This document shows positions 43,333 to 53,010 of a stretch of 64,000 bases of DNA, piece by piece (the stretch's first letter is position 1; each line of letters starts with the position of its first letter). This stretch comes from Firmicutes bacterium UBA5493. GTDB taxonomy: Bacteria; Bacillota; Limnochordia; Darwinibacteriales; Darwinibacteriaceae. The position numbers and the translations under genes are program-made. Location of the stretch: contig DIPH01000016.1 in NCBI GenBank assembly GCA_002424045.1, forward strand, positions 69,098 through 133,097, written 5' to 3'. The notes under the pieces were generated by a model, which ran no database searches, was not told the DNA's origin, and saw nothing but the letters and a program-made list of their open reading frames with translations.

Positions 43333-45687
43333 ATGAATGAAAAGAGCCTGAGAGTTTTGGAATGGCCGAAAGTGCGAGAGCTTGTCGCTGAAAGGACGAG
43401 TTTCTCACTCAGTCGCGAGCTTATCCATGAGCTTACCCCCAAGACCAAACTCAGCGAGGTTATCAAGGACTTAAGCTTGACGAGCGATGGTGTGCGGCTA
43501 CTTTGGAAGCACGGGGAGGCGCCCTTTGGAGGCGCTAGCGACATTCGTCAAGTCGTGGGCAAGGCCCGCCTGGGAGAAATCCTCGATCCCGATCAACTCT
43601 TGCCCATTGGGGATTTTCTCTACTGCACTTCCCAATTGAAAAAGTACCTTGGCGATGAAGATGGTTCCCTGGCGGACTTTGCCAGGACATTGATCCCTCT
43701 ACCGAGCTTAAAGGCGGAGATTGAAAGGTGTATTGACAGGGAAGGGTATGTCAAAGACTCGGCATCGCCCGAACTTGGCAAAATTCGCACTAAAATGCGC
43801 ACACTGGCTAATCGCATTCGGGAACGCCTCGATTCTATGGTGCACTCCGCGGCTATGCAGAAGATTCTCCAGGACCCCATCATAACGCTTCGCAATGGAC
43901 GTTATGTGGTTCCGGTAAAGGCAGAGTACCGCAGCAAGTTCCAGGGAATCGTTCATGATCAATCTGGGAGCGGTGCCACCTTATTTATGGAACCGGCCTT
44001 TGCTGTAGAACTCAATAATGATCTAAACGTGGCGGAGCAGGAAGAACAAACAGAAGTACAAAGAATACTCAAGCGCTTAAGTGCTGTGGTGTCCGAACAC
44101 AGCTTGCTTCTTCTGGACAATCTACAGATCGTGACCGAGCTTGATTGCATTTTCGCCAAGGCTCGTTTTAGCCGTGCTATTGATGGCGTGGAGCCCAAGA
44201 TGAACGATGAGGGACGCATTCAGATTAAGCGAGGGCGGCATCCCTTGCTAAAGGGCCATGTGGTACCGATTGATGTGTGGCTAGGTACGGACTTCCATGT
44301 CTTAGTGATTACTGGGCCTAACACAGGCGGGAAGACGGTAACCCTCAAGACTGTGGGCCTGTTTTCCCTCATGGCCCAATCTGGTTTACATATTCCTGCC
44401 GATCCAGGGAGTGAGTTGGCGGTTTTTGACGGCATCTACGCTGACATTGGAGATGAACAAAGCATTGAGCAGAGTCTAAGCACCTTTTCTTCCCATATGA
44501 CTACCATCGTGGGGATTTTGGAGAATCTGCAGGAGAATTCCCTGGTTTTGTTGGACGAGCTCGGCGCAGGTACTGATCCCACGGAGGGAGCAGCTTTGGC
44601 TACCGCTATTTTAGAATACTTGCGGAGCTTAGACGTTCATACCATCGCCACCACACACTATTCTGACTTGAAGAGTTATGCCTATACCCATGATGGAGTG
44701 GAAAATGCCAGTGTCGAATTTGATCTCAAGACTTTAAGGCCGACCTATCGTCTGTCCATTGGTATTCCTGGCAAGAGTAATGCCTTTGCCATCTCTAGAA
44801 GGCTCGGTCTTGGGGGCAACATCGTAGAGAAAGCGCAGGAGTTGCTGTCATCAGAGCACATGCAGGTAGAGGACATGATTGGAGAGATGGAAACCAATCG
44901 CAGGCAAGCTGAACGTGATCGGGTTTCAGCAGAAGGCTTGCGCCTGGAATACGAGGAACTGAAGGCCAGGTATGAAAAGGCCCTAGGGGAGCTCGACGAG
45001 GCTCGCGACGACCTTATGGATGAGGCAAGAGCAGAAGCCAAGCGTCTCCTAGAACAGACCCAGGCAGAAGTGAATACGATTTTGGGGCGAGTTCGCCGCA
45101 TGGGCCGGGAAGAGCTTGAAGAAAGCGTGAAGGAGTATCGGGAGGAAATCGCGGCAAGGACAGAAGTCTTAGGCAAACTGCACAAGCAAAAGCCAAAGGC
45201 GCAGGGTCCTACGAATCTCAAGCCGGGTGAAGAAGTCCGCATTAAAAGTCTACGGCAGAAGGGATACGTCCTCGAGCCGCCTACGACAAGCGATGATGTA
45301 CTCATTCAGGCTGGTATCATGAAGATTACCGTTAAGATAGAGGATGTGGAGCGTGTTCAAAGTGAGGCTGCCAAATCTTTGGGACCTCGCAAAAGCGGGG
45401 GATCCCAAAGGAGCCACCTAGCTAAGAGTAGTAGCATTCGAAACGAGATTGACTTAAGGGGAAAGACGGTGGAAGAGGGGCTGACCCTAGTTGACAAGTA
45501 TCTAGATGATGCCTTCTTGTCTTCCCTAGGTAGGGTACAGTTGATCCACGGTAAAGGAACAGGGGCCCTAGGCGATGCGATCCAGCAGTATCTGGCCACA
45601 CATCCCCACGTGCAGGCATTCCGTTATGGAGCGCCTAATGAGGGTGGTCATGGGGTCACAGTTGTGGACATTCACCTTCCTAATTAG
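43333..45687 (+). CDS. mutS2: Endonuclease MutS2
   Basis: MutS2, 784 residues: core and clamp domains, ATPase with Walker A TGPNTGGKTVTLK near residue 334 and Walker B LVLLDELGAGTDP, a coiled coil (about 510-620), and a C-terminal Smr nuclease domain (LRGKTVEEGL...LIHGKGTGALG). Known to suppress recombination and to rescue collided ribosomes. ATG at 43333; an ATG three codons upstream is closer to the GGGGG purine run. Confidence 0.95.
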   Translation: MNEKSLRVLEWPKVRELVAERTSFSLSRELIHELTPKTKLSEVIKDLSLTSDGVRLLWKHGEAPFGGASDIRQVVGKARLGEILDPDQLLPIGDFLYCTSQLKKYLGDEDGSLADFARTLIPLPSLKAEIERCIDREGYVKDSASPELGKIRTKMRTLANRIRERLDSMVHSAAMQKILQDPIITLRNGRYVVPVKAEYRSKFQGIVHDQSGSGATLFMEPAFAVELNNDLNVAEQEEQTEVQRILKRLSAVVSEHSLLLLDNLQIVTELDCIFAKARFSRAIDGVEPKMNDEGRIQIKRGRHPLLKGHVVPIDVWLGTDFHVLVITGPNTGGKTVTLKTVGLFSLMAQSGLHIPADPGSELAVFDGIYADIGDEQSIEQSLSTFSSHMTTIVGILENLQENSLVLLDELGAGTDPTEGAALATAILEYLRSLDVHTIATTHYSDLKSYAYTHDGVENASVEFDLKTLRPTYRLSIGIPGKSNAFAISRRLGLGGNIVEKAQELLSSEHMQVEDMIGEMETNRRQAERDRVSAEGLRLEYEELKARYEKALGELDEARDDLMDEARAEAKRLLEQTQAEVNTILGRVRRMGREELEESVKEYREEIAARTEVLGKLHKQKPKAQGPTNLKPGEEVRIKSLRQKGYVLEPPTTSDDVLIQAGIMKITVKIEDVERVQSEAAKSLGPRKSGGSQRSHLAKSSSIRNEIDLRGKTVEEGLTLVDKYLDDAFLSSLGRVQLIHGKGTGALGDAIQQYLATHPHVQAFRYGAPNEGGHGVTVVDIHLPN

Positions 45688-45773
45688 CAACGGAGGGCCT
45701 GAGGTGCCAAGATTTTTAGCAAGAGGTTCGAATGGTGTCCCATAATGCATCAATGGAATCGAGGTGGAGAGCG

Positions 45774-46277
45774 ATGAACTGGTCATGGTTGTGGCGGGAG
45801 TGGATTCGACCCCTGGGTAGCGCTGTGATTCTGGCGGCATTTATCATTGTGTTTGTTGCGCAGTCGTATAGGGTGGATGGAGCTTCCATGGAGAATACAC
45901 TGTTTCACGGAGAGCGGCTCATGGTGGATAAGCTTACATATCGCTTTAGAGAACCGCGCCGGGGAGAGATCATTGTGCTTAACATGCCGCACAGCAGATT
46001 TATCAAACGAATCATCGCGGTGGGGGGAGATACAGTCCAGGAGCGCGGTGGTGCAATTTTTGTTAATGGTGTTCCCTTAAGTGAACCCTATGTCGATAAC
46101 AAGACGGCAATGAACTGGGGGCCACTTCTGGTGCCTGAGGGTCATGTTTGGGTAATGGGAGATAATCGGCCGAGAAGTGACGATAGTAGGGGAACAGTGG
46201 GCTTCTTACCAGTCAAGGACATCGTTGGGAGAGCCATATTTCGCTACTGGCCCCTGAATCGCATCGGTGGGGTCTAA
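45774..46277 (+). CDS. lepB: Signal peptidase I
   Basis: Type I signal peptidase, 167 residues, with one N-terminal membrane segment. The catalytic Ser is in DGASMENTL and the Lys in RFIKRIIAVGGD; GDNRPRSDDSR is the third conserved box. ATG at 45774 follows GAGGTGGAG. It ends at a shared terminator with the PBP gene on the other strand. Confidence 0.95.
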   Translation: MNWSWLWREWIRPLGSAVILAAFIIVFVAQSYRVDGASMENTLFHGERLMVDKLTYRFREPRRGEIIVLNMPHSRFIKRIIAVGGDTVQERGGAIFVNGVPLSEPYVDNKTAMNWGPLLVPEGHVWVMGDNRPRSDDSRGTVGFLPVKDIVGRAIFRYWPLNRIGGV

Positions 46278-46280
46278 TGC

Positions 46281-46309
46281 AAAAAAGGAAGCTTTCGCTT
46301 CCTTTTTTT
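46281..46309. terminator. Bidirectional terminator between lepB and the PBP gene
   Basis: Stem AAAAAGGAAGC/GCTTCCTTTTT with TTTC loop, flanked by A- and T-runs. Confidence 0.9.
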
Positions 46310-48329
46310 ATCGCTGCAGGAAAGGGATACTCCGCCACCAGGGCTGCGAGCACCTAGGTGATGTCTCTGTGGGTTCGGTGCCTGCAATAAAGATCTCGCG
46401 CCGCGTTTCTTCTGGGGGTAGGGTGCAGTCATCTGGTACTAAGAGTCCGGTTTTGGTGTCAATCAATACCCCTTCCACCAAACCGCTCGGTTTCGGGAAA
46501 TCTGAAATGGGGGTATTTCTTAACGCCTCCCGCATAAAGTTACCCCAGATTGTTGCAGCATTCCAAGATCCGTAGCGTACTCCTTGGTACACCATGCCTT
46601 TAGGAGTGTCTTCGCCAAACCAGACCACACTTACCAACTCAGGGGTGTAGCCCACAAACCACGCATCTTGATAGTCTGAATTGGTACCTGTCTTGCCTGC
46701 GGCAGGGCGACCGATATTGGCGTTTTTCCCAGTACCTCTTTCAATAACTCCCCGCAGCAGATCTGTCATAATGTAGCTTGTTTGCTCACTTAATACAACT
46801 TCCAGCTGCGGACTGTTTTCCTCTAGGATGTTTTCATTGGCGTCAGTAACTCGCAAGATGGCAAAGGGTTTCGTCTTTATCCCCTGGTTGGCTAGGACTC
46901 CGTAGGCCGTGGCCAATTCGAGTAAGGTTACTCCTCGAGTCATGCCTCCTAGGGCCAGGGGGGCTAGCCCCACATCGTTGACACGCCCCTGTTCTACGAA
47001 GGTGGTAATTCCCATTTTTTTCGCATAATCAATGACTGTTTGGGGACCAAGTTCGTCTACGACCTGGGCTGCAATGATGTTTAATGAATCCTCCACAGCT
47101 TCCCTCACAGTCACTTCTCCCGCGAAGGTCTCATAGTAGTTTCGGGGGCTCCAGATTTCGCCTGTGATTGTTGTAAAATCAGTGGGTTCGTCCATATAGA
47201 CATCCGCTACTGTGACGCCATTGTCAATGGCAGCTGTATAAGGGAAGATTTTAATGGCCGAACCTGGTGAGCGCAGTGCTTGAACACTGCGGTTAAAGCT
47301 GTCCTGACCACGACCTCCCACCATAACTCGGATTTCCCCCGTTTGGGGAACTAGAGCTAATGCTGCTCCTTGGGGTTGAGTCAGGGACCCTTCGCCGGAG
47401 GAACCCACGGGTATGCCCTCAGCTAACGCCTTTTCGGCCGCTCTTTGCATATCAAGGTCCAATGTGGTATATACCCTCAGACCGCCACTGAATACCGCAG
47501 CTTCACCATATCTCTCAACCAACTGTGCGATTACGTAATCCACAAAGTAACTAGCCTCTACAACCCGTTCTTGTCTTTCGGCGAGTACCAGGGGCTCTGC
47601 TTTGGCAATGCTGGCTTCGGTTTCTGTTAAGTATCCGACCTCCTGCATCCGATTCAGCACAAAATTACGGCGATCGATGGCGATATCAGGGTTCACAAAG
47701 GGCGAATAACGAGTTGGCCAGCGGATTACCCCTGCAATGAGGGCGGCTTCGCTCACGGACAGGTCTTTGGCCGATTTTCCAAAGAATGTGCGTGCTCCCG
47801 ATTCAATGCCATATGCTCCATGATTTAAGTAGAATTCATTAAGATATGCTTCTAGGATTTCATCCTTGGAGTACTTGCGTTCAATTTGTACCGCCCACAA
47901 GAATTCCTCGAGTTTTCGCATAATAGTTTTTTTCTGCGTCAAGAACACATTGCGGGCGAGCTGCATCGTGATGGTTCCTCCGCCCTGGCTGAAATTCCAG
48001 TCCCTAATGTTAACCAAAATCGCCCTGCCGAAGGCGATAAAGTTAATTCCATGGTGGTTATAGAATTGGTCGTCTTCAATGGCCACAACTGCATTTTTCA
48101 CATAGTCTGGAAGCTCAGTTATGTCCACGGGGATTCGGTTTTCTTTATACAGATCCGTGATTAATCGACCATTTATGTCATAGATGTAAGTAGTAAAGTT
48201 CTGATGAATATTGACCTGGTCAAGACTAGGAGCACTTCTCAAATAGGCTGAAAGCACTCCAACACCTGCTCCTAGTAGGGTCGAGCCTAGAATCACTATA
48301 ACATAGATAAGAATGGTCTTTCGTTTCAC
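46308..48329 (-). CDS. Class A penicillin-binding protein (PBP1A-like)
   Basis: Bifunctional peptidoglycan synthase of 673 residues. Membrane anchor (5-28), GT51 glycosyltransferase with AIEDDQFYNHHG and GGGTITMQLARN, then a transpeptidase with SPGSAIK (active Ser), SLN and KTGTNSDYQDAWF. GTG start at 48329 follows CGGGGGTG. Its last codons lie in the shared terminator. Whether vegetative or sporulation-specific is unknown, though yunB is divergent from it. Confidence 0.95.
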   Translation of the reverse strand: MKRKTILIYVIVILGSTLLGAGVGVLSAYLRSAPSLDQVNIHQNFTTYIYDINGRLITDLYKENRIPVDITELPDYVKNAVVAIEDDQFYNHHGINFIAFGRAILVNIRDWNFSQGGGTITMQLARNVFLTQKKTIMRKLEEFLWAVQIERKYSKDEILEAYLNEFYLNHGAYGIESGARTFFGKSAKDLSVSEAALIAGVIRWPTRYSPFVNPDIAIDRRNFVLNRMQEVGYLTETEASIAKAEPLVLAERQERVVEASYFVDYVIAQLVERYGEAAVFSGGLRVYTTLDLDMQRAAEKALAEGIPVGSSGEGSLTQPQGAALALVPQTGEIRVMVGGRGQDSFNRSVQALRSPGSAIKIFPYTAAIDNGVTVADVYMDEPTDFTTITGEIWSPRNYYETFAGEVTVREAVEDSLNIIAAQVVDELGPQTVIDYAKKMGITTFVEQGRVNDVGLAPLALGGMTRGVTLLELATAYGVLANQGIKTKPFAILRVTDANENILEENSPQLEVVLSEQTSYIMTDLLRGVIERGTGKNANIGRPAAGKTGTNSDYQDAWFVGYTPELVSVVWFGEDTPKGMVYQGVRYGSWNAATIWGNFMREALRNTPISDFPKPSGLVEGVLIDTKTGLLVPDDCTLPPEETRREIFIAGTEPTETSPRCSQPWWRSIPFLQR

Positions 48330-48361
48330 ACTGACACCCCCGAGGGATATTTCATGATTTT

Positions 48362-48367
48362 ATTATA
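48362..48367 (-). promoter_or_regulatory. Extended -10 element of the PBP gene
   Basis: On the minus strand TGTTATAAT; no convincing -35 at the usual distance. Confidence 0.45.
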
Positions 48368-48448
48368 ACATAGAACTTCGCCAAATAGTCCGAATCACCT
48401 AGGGTCCTTGACCTCAAAGTTGTGAACACTTGTGAGAGGTGATAGTCC

Positions 48449-49117
48449 ATGATAAAATTTACTTGGCGTACCTACCTTGGCCTTGTATTTTTTATTCTAG
48501 TGTTGTTTTCTGTGTTAACCCTGATGATTGCGGAAGGGCGTTTAGCCCCTGTCCTGCATACTTGGGCTGAAACAAGGGCCATGAGTTTGGCAACGAGGGC
48601 CATTAATGTCGCGGTAGAGGAAATGATGGCTGCAAGTCTAAGTAGTACGACCATGGCCCACTTGATCCGCGATGGGGAAGGCAACTTACAGGCGATCCAA
48701 TATGACATGGGTGAAGTAAACCGAGTCAGTAGTCAGGCTACACATAAAATCCTGCAGACACTCAATAACATGGGCGAAGAAGTCTTCCCAATTCCTTTAG
48801 GTCAGCTCACCGGTTTAGACTTCCTGGCCTCATGGGGACCGGGGATTCCAGTTCGCATGATTCCTGTAGGCGGATTGACCACCACACCAGTAGCCAGCTT
48901 TGCAAGCGCCGGCATTAACCAGACCTGGCATCGCGTGCTCTTGGATATTCAAGTGCTGATGCGTATTGCAGTTCCTTTAGTGTCTGAAGACATTCTCGTA
49001 TCTACGCAGGTTCCCATTTTGGAAGAAGTATTCATCGGGTCTGTACCCACCTGGTACTTTGCAGGTCAGGAGAATCTCTTGGACGCCGATGGACGTTTGG
49101 AATTCCCTTTAAAGTGA
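48449..49117 (+). CDS. yunB: Sporulation protein YunB
   Basis: YunB family, 222 residues, made in the mother cell in Bacillus. One N-terminal membrane segment (8-28), then RAINVAVEEMM, IPLGQLTGLDFLASWGPGIPVRMIPVG and a VPLVSEDILVSTQVPILEEVFIG block typical of the family. ATG at 48449 follows GAGAGGTG. Next gene starts 11 bases after the stop. Confidence 0.9.
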   Translation: MIKFTWRTYLGLVFFILVLFSVLTLMIAEGRLAPVLHTWAETRAMSLATRAINVAVEEMMAASLSSTTMAHLIRDGEGNLQAIQYDMGEVNRVSSQATHKILQTLNNMGEEVFPIPLGQLTGLDFLASWGPGIPVRMIPVGGLTTTPVASFASAGINQTWHRVLLDIQVLMRIAVPLVSEDILVSTQVPILEEVFIGSVPTWYFAGQENLLDADGRLEFPLK

Positions 49118-49128
49118 GTGGAGAGTCT

Positions 49129-49905
49129 ATGTTACGTTACAATCATGGAATGATAGAACGCAAGTGGCGGGAAACTTGGCAACAGGGCCAAAGGGTTGAC
49201 CAAGAAAGCGCGCAGGTTTGTACGGTGCCCGTTCCGGGTGATAGTGGAGAGCTGGGCATGGAGAACGCTCGGCTTTTGGTCTTAACAGACTTTTTCTCCT
49301 CAGTCCAATTGGGAAAAAAGGCTCCTATCTCGATTTTAGGTGCCAAAGAGAGTTGGCTCAAAGACACAAATAAACTTGGTCTTGTGGCCCTAAATGGCGC
49401 CATAAATGGCGAATATGACTTAGCCGTTATTCCCCGGGATTATGCCGCGGCCTTTGGCAAGCTAGAGGCGAGGGACACTTTTATCTGTGGACGCCTCTTG
49501 CAGAGCGGATCTATGCGCGACCTCCTACCAGACTTTGGAGCCGACGCTCTGCGCATCTACTTTTTGTACATGGGGCCCCCTGCTAGGGATTATGTATTTC
49601 AGTGGCATGGTCTTGCCAGCGCCTATCGGTTTTTGAGTAGATTCTGGGAACTGGGCTATGAGTCCGTAGGCGATCCAGGCTGTGAGTTGTCCGAGACGAC
49701 ATGTCTTTTGGATTTACGGGTTCAGGTGCGAAGGCGTATACTGCAAAGAAAACCCCACACAGCACTGGCGGCCATCATGGGGTACATCAAAGGCAGGTCA
49801 ATTCTCACAAGAACAGAAGTAAGGGTCATCGCTACATTGCTGCAACCATTCACCCCATTTTTGAGCACTGAGTTACTGCAACTTATGGCGACGATCAAGA
49901 ATTAA
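49129..49905 (+). CDS. Reduced leucyl-tRNA-synthetase-like protein
   Basis: 258 residues that look like a LeuRS with most of its catalytic body removed. Residues 1-18 (YNHGMIERKWRETW) match the LeuRS start; 121-177 (DFGADALRIYFLYMGPPARD, then AYRFLSRFWELG) match the region after KMSKS and the anticodon-domain start; 208-252 (HTALAAIM, LLQPFTPFLSTEL) match the anticodon helices. HIGH is missing, the zinc and editing domains are missing, and the KMSKS position reads GRLLQSGSM. It cannot charge tRNA by the known mechanism. Located behind yunB, so perhaps sporulation-linked. Its end overlaps lgt tail to tail by 33 bases. Confidence 0.72.
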   Translation: MLRYNHGMIERKWRETWQQGQRVDQESAQVCTVPVPGDSGELGMENARLLVLTDFFSSVQLGKKAPISILGAKESWLKDTNKLGLVALNGAINGEYDLAVIPRDYAAAFGKLEARDTFICGRLLQSGSMRDLLPDFGADALRIYFLYMGPPARDYVFQWHGLASAYRFLSRFWELGYESVGDPGCELSETTCLLDLRVQVRRRILQRKPHTALAAIMGYIKGRSILTRTEVRVIATLLQPFTPFLSTELLQLMATIKN

Positions 49906-50607
49906 AATGGCCGGCAACGTTACCACACAGATTCCCAGGGCAATGATTTGGCTAAGCACGAAAGGACCATACAGCTCACTATGCTGTCGGATGAAGTCCA
50001 AGAAAAACCTCACGACCGAGTGGACAAAAAGGGTACGCAAGAAGGCATAACCCGGATAACGGGGCTTCTTCGCCCACCGCCAGGCAAATGGTAGGATAAT
50101 CACAGAAGCCAAGATCTCGTAAAGCTGGGACGGATGCACCGGCACTAAGCTGTCGGGAAACTCTATAGCCCAAGGAAGATCTGTGGGGGGACCATATAAC
50201 TCGCCGCTAAGAAAATTTCCTAAGCGGATGAAAATGTGTCCCACCGGTAGAATAGGTGCAGCGAAGTCCGCTATTTGCCAGTAGTCTAATCTGTGTTTAT
50301 GGACGTAGAAGTATCCTACAACCATGATCGCGATAATGGCTCCGTGGGATGCCATGCCCGCACGGGAAAAGATTTCTAGCGGATTTTGCAGGAAATAGCT
50401 CCAATAAGGTATAACTGCTCCAAGGCGACTGCCGATGAGACCAGATACCGCGGAGATGAAAAAAAGGTTCTCAATTAGTTCGGCATTAACTCCGTGCAGG
50501 CGTGCAAAATAACGAGCAATAAAGTAGGCTGACACAAAGGTGCAAGCCATCAGAATTCCGTACCAGTAGATATCTAAGGAACCAATGCTGAATGCTATTG
50601 GATGCAT
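49873..50607 (-). CDS. lgt: Prolipoprotein diacylglyceryl transferase
   Basis: Lgt adds diacylglycerol to the lipobox Cys before LspA cleavage. Seven-segment membrane protein of 244 residues. The signature region IRLGNFLSGELYG keeps the Arg, Asn and Gly that are essential in E. coli, and MASHGAI is the conserved His loop. ATG at 50607 follows GCGAGGTGA; an upstream ATG gives five extra residues without support. Confidence 0.94.
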   Translation of the reverse strand: MHPIAFSIGSLDIYWYGILMACTFVSAYFIARYFARLHGVNAELIENLFFISAVSGLIGSRLGAVIPYWSYFLQNPLEIFSRAGMASHGAIIAIMVVGYFYVHKHRLDYWQIADFAAPILPVGHIFIRLGNFLSGELYGPPTDLPWAIEFPDSLVPVHPSQLYEILASVIILPFAWRWAKKPRYPGYAFLRTLFVHSVVRFFLDFIRQHSELYGPFVLSQIIALGICVVTLPAILILDRRHKLQ

Positions 50608-50684
50608 ACAATCACCTCGCAAGTTTTCATAGAAGCTATTTCCACCTTTCTCATGAAATACCTGCCCAGAACAGGAGGCTTTTG

Positions 50685-51746
50685 ATGAAGAAAATAGTCC
50701 TAACCGGTGGGGGATCGGCCGGGCACGTTACACCTCATTTTGCCCTGATACCTCATCTGAAAAATGGAGGCTGGGAGATTCACTATATCGGCACCATGGA
50801 TGGGATCGAAAGGGAGCTCATAGAGGGTCATCTGCCATATTATTCTATTAGCGCAGGCAAACTCAGACGGTATTTTGACCTAAAAAATCTCAGTGACCCT
50901 TTCCGAGTACTGAAGGGGGTTCTTGAGGCCTATCGGGTTTTGAGGAACCTACAGCCTAGGGTGGTTTTCAGCAAGGGAGGTTTTGTTTCGGTGCCTGTTA
51001 CTGTTGCCGCCTGGTTGTTGCGAATTCCCGTTATCTTGCACGAATCGGATTTGACGCCAGGGTTAGCTAATAAGATTAGTCTGCCCTTTGCTAGGGAACT
51101 TTGTTTAACATTTCCAGATTCGCTAGAGTATACCAAGGGTAAAGGTATTGTGACAGGGACACCGATTCGCGCCGAACTGACCGAGGGCTCAAGAAATAAG
51201 GGACTTCGCCTCTGCAAGTTTACTGAGGGTTACCTAACCCTTCTCGTGATGGGTGGAAGCTTGGGGGCGGCCGTACTGAACCAGACTATTCGGGACAATC
51301 TTCCGGTACTCACTAGAGATTACCAGATCATCCACCTCTGTGGAAAAGGGAACGTTGATACGACCATAAGACATCCCCGCTATTGCCAAATGGAATATGC
51401 CAGGGAAGAGTTGCCCGATCTATTCGCTACCGCAGACTTTGTCCTGTCTAGGGCAGGTGCGAACTCCATTTTTGAGCTCTTAGCTCTAGCGAAACCGCAC
51501 ATCTTAGTCCCCCTCTCCAAGCAGGCCAGTCGAGGTGATCAAATCTTGAACGCGGAATCCTTTGCGAAGCAGGGCTTTAGCTTAGTGATCCCTGAAGAAG
51601 AACTGAATCTACAGTCTTTGCAGGATACTTTGACGCGACTTGAGGAACACAAAGAAGAGTTCATCAAAACGATGAAGGAATCACAAGTGAAGGATGGCAC
51701 CAAAAATATTCTGAGGATTCTTGAGGAGGCAGCAAGAAGAAAGTAG
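50685..51746 (+). CDS. murG: MurG-type N-acetylglucosaminyltransferase
   Basis: GT28 enzyme that turns lipid I into lipid II, 353 residues. N-terminal GGGSAGHVTPHFAL glycine loop, HESDLTPGLAN in the acceptor domain, MGGSLGA, and the UDP-binding SRAGANSIFELLALAKPHILVPL. It is of the second MurG type seen in Bacillus-like genomes and stands apart from the mur/div cluster, so it may be a paralog. ATG at 50685 follows GGAGG. Confidence 0.92.
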   Translation: MKKIVLTGGGSAGHVTPHFALIPHLKNGGWEIHYIGTMDGIERELIEGHLPYYSISAGKLRRYFDLKNLSDPFRVLKGVLEAYRVLRNLQPRVVFSKGGFVSVPVTVAAWLLRIPVILHESDLTPGLANKISLPFARELCLTFPDSLEYTKGKGIVTGTPIRAELTEGSRNKGLRLCKFTEGYLTLLVMGGSLGAAVLNQTIRDNLPVLTRDYQIIHLCGKGNVDTTIRHPRYCQMEYAREELPDLFATADFVLSRAGANSIFELLALAKPHILVPLSKQASRGDQILNAESFAKQGFSLVIPEEELNLQSLQDTLTRLEEHKEEFIKTMKESQVKDGTKNILRILEEAARRK

Positions 51747-51776
51747 TTGCCAACGGAGACAAAATATGGTTATATG
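51747..51776 (+). promoter_or_regulatory. Weak predicted promoter of wrbA
   Basis: TTGCCA (51747-51752), 18 bases, TATATG (51771-51776), immediately followed by a (GTAA)4 tandem repeat. Confidence 0.4.
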
Positions 51777-51792
51777 GTAAGTAAGTAAGTAA
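51777..51792 (+). repeat. (GTAA)4 tandem repeat
   Basis: Four perfect GTAA units between the putative -10 and the ribosome-binding site of wrbA. Length change here could alter promoter or leader spacing. Confidence 0.7.
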
Positions 51793-51818
51793 ATACATGT
51801 GCGATAGGAGTGACGACA

Positions 51819-52427
51819 ATGTCGATCAAACTAGCAGTGATTTACTATAGTTCAACAGGAACCAATTACCAGTTAGCCAAATGGGCCCAGGAAGGTGCAG
51901 TAGAGATAGGTGCAGAGGTACGGGTTCTTAAAGTCCCGGAGTTAGCACCCCAGAGTGCTATAGACACGAATCCCACCTGGAAGGCTCATGCTGAAGCTAC
52001 CAAGGATGTTCCAGAAGTGACTCCAGCCGATTTAGAGTGGGCTGATGCATACATGTTCAGCGTACCTACCCGTTTTGGCAACATGGCTGCTCAAATGCGT
52101 CAGTTTCTAGATACCACAGGTGGACTATGGTTCCATGGGAAGCTGGCCAATAAGGTGGTTAGCGCCATGACTTCAGCTCAAAACGCCCACGGAGGCCAAG
52201 AAGCTACCATTTTGTCACTCTACACCAATATGTATCATTGGGGTGCAATTGTGGTAGCCCCTGGATATACCGATCCTTCGATTTTTGCATCTGGAGGAAA
52301 CCCCTATGGCACTAGTGTCAGTGTGGATCAAGAGGGTAAGATGGTGGAAGATGTGAAAGAAGCAGTGAAATACCAAGCTAAACGGACCGTAACCGTCGCT
52401 GGGTGGGTTAAGGAAGGCAAAAAATAA
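51819..52427 (+). CDS. wrbA: NAD(P)H:quinone oxidoreductase, WrbA family
   Basis: Flavodoxin-like FMN protein of 202 residues that reduces quinones by two electrons. FMN loop [12 protein letters not shown] at the N terminus, [20 protein letters not shown] and the GGNPYGTS block near the C terminus are typical. ATG at 51819 follows TAGGAG. Next to superoxide reductase, forming an oxidative-stress pair. Confidence 0.93.
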   Translation: MSIKLAVIYYSSTGTNYQLAKWAQEGAVEIGAEVRVLKVPELAPQSAIDTNPTWKAHAEATKDVPEVTPADLEWADAYMFSVPTRFGNMAAQMRQFLDTTGGLWFHGKLANKVVSAMTSAQNAHGGQEATILSLYTNMYHWGAIVVAPGYTDPSIFASGGNPYGTSVSVDQEGKMVEDVKEAVKYQAKRTVTVAGWVKEGKK

Positions 52428-52451
52428 CATTCAAAGTTCGCCAAAAAAGAT

Positions 52452-52485
52452 GCCAAGGTCCAGGAAGTCCCTGAACCTTGGCTTT
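52452..52485. terminator. Shared terminator between wrbA and superoxide reductase
   Basis: 13-position stem GCCAAGGTCCAGG/CCTGAACCTTGGC with one mismatch; T-rich after it on plus and A-rich before it, so usable from both strands. Confidence 0.8.
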
Positions 52486-52489
52486 CTCG

Positions 52490-52885
52490 TTAGTCCTCTG
52501 TAACGGTGATCGCCTTGCTGTTTTCCCATAGGCCGTGAATATTGCAGTAACTGAGGGCGTAAAGTGTTCCGCTCTGCCTCAACCTTACCGAAACCTTGGC
52601 AAAGGGGTCAGTATAGACTGGTCCTTCATGACCACCCTTGAGGCCTTCGCCATGGCCTGCGAATTGGATATCGGCCAACTCAAAAGTAAATCCTTCGGTG
52701 GGTTGGAAGAGCAACTTGATCCAGCGAATATGGTGCTCCGCCGTATTGGGATGAGGGTTGTCTGCTCCTATGCTTACTCCAATTTCTACTGGCTGGTCTG
52801 CTTTAACATGATCAGGAGCATCGATGACCGGGACATGTTTTTCACTCTTCCAATCACCGCTCCGCAGTACTTCACCTAGTTTCAC
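52490..52885 (-). CDS. Superoxide reductase (neelaredoxin type)
   Basis: Iron protein of 131 residues that reduces superoxide to peroxide without making oxygen. The iron ligands are all visible: EKHVPVI (Glu/His), PHPNTAEHHIRW (His residues) and CNIHGLW (Cys, His). No N-terminal desulforedoxin domain. The enzyme is typical of anaerobes exposed to air. Confidence 0.93.
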   Translation of the reverse strand: MKLGEVLRSGDWKSEKHVPVIDAPDHVKADQPVEIGVSIGADNPHPNTAEHHIRWIKLLFQPTEGFTFELADIQFAGHGEGLKGGHEGPVYTDPFAKVSVRLRQSGTLYALSYCNIHGLWENSKAITVTED

Positions 52886-53010
52886 AAAAAAGCCTCCTTT
52901 TGCATTTCATTATCTAACTGATTGGTTCTAGACTTGGTGTATTTATCCTGCTCAATAAATTTCATTAAAAGGCGAAGAATAGCACACTCTAGTAGCAAGG
53001 TGGTGACTTT

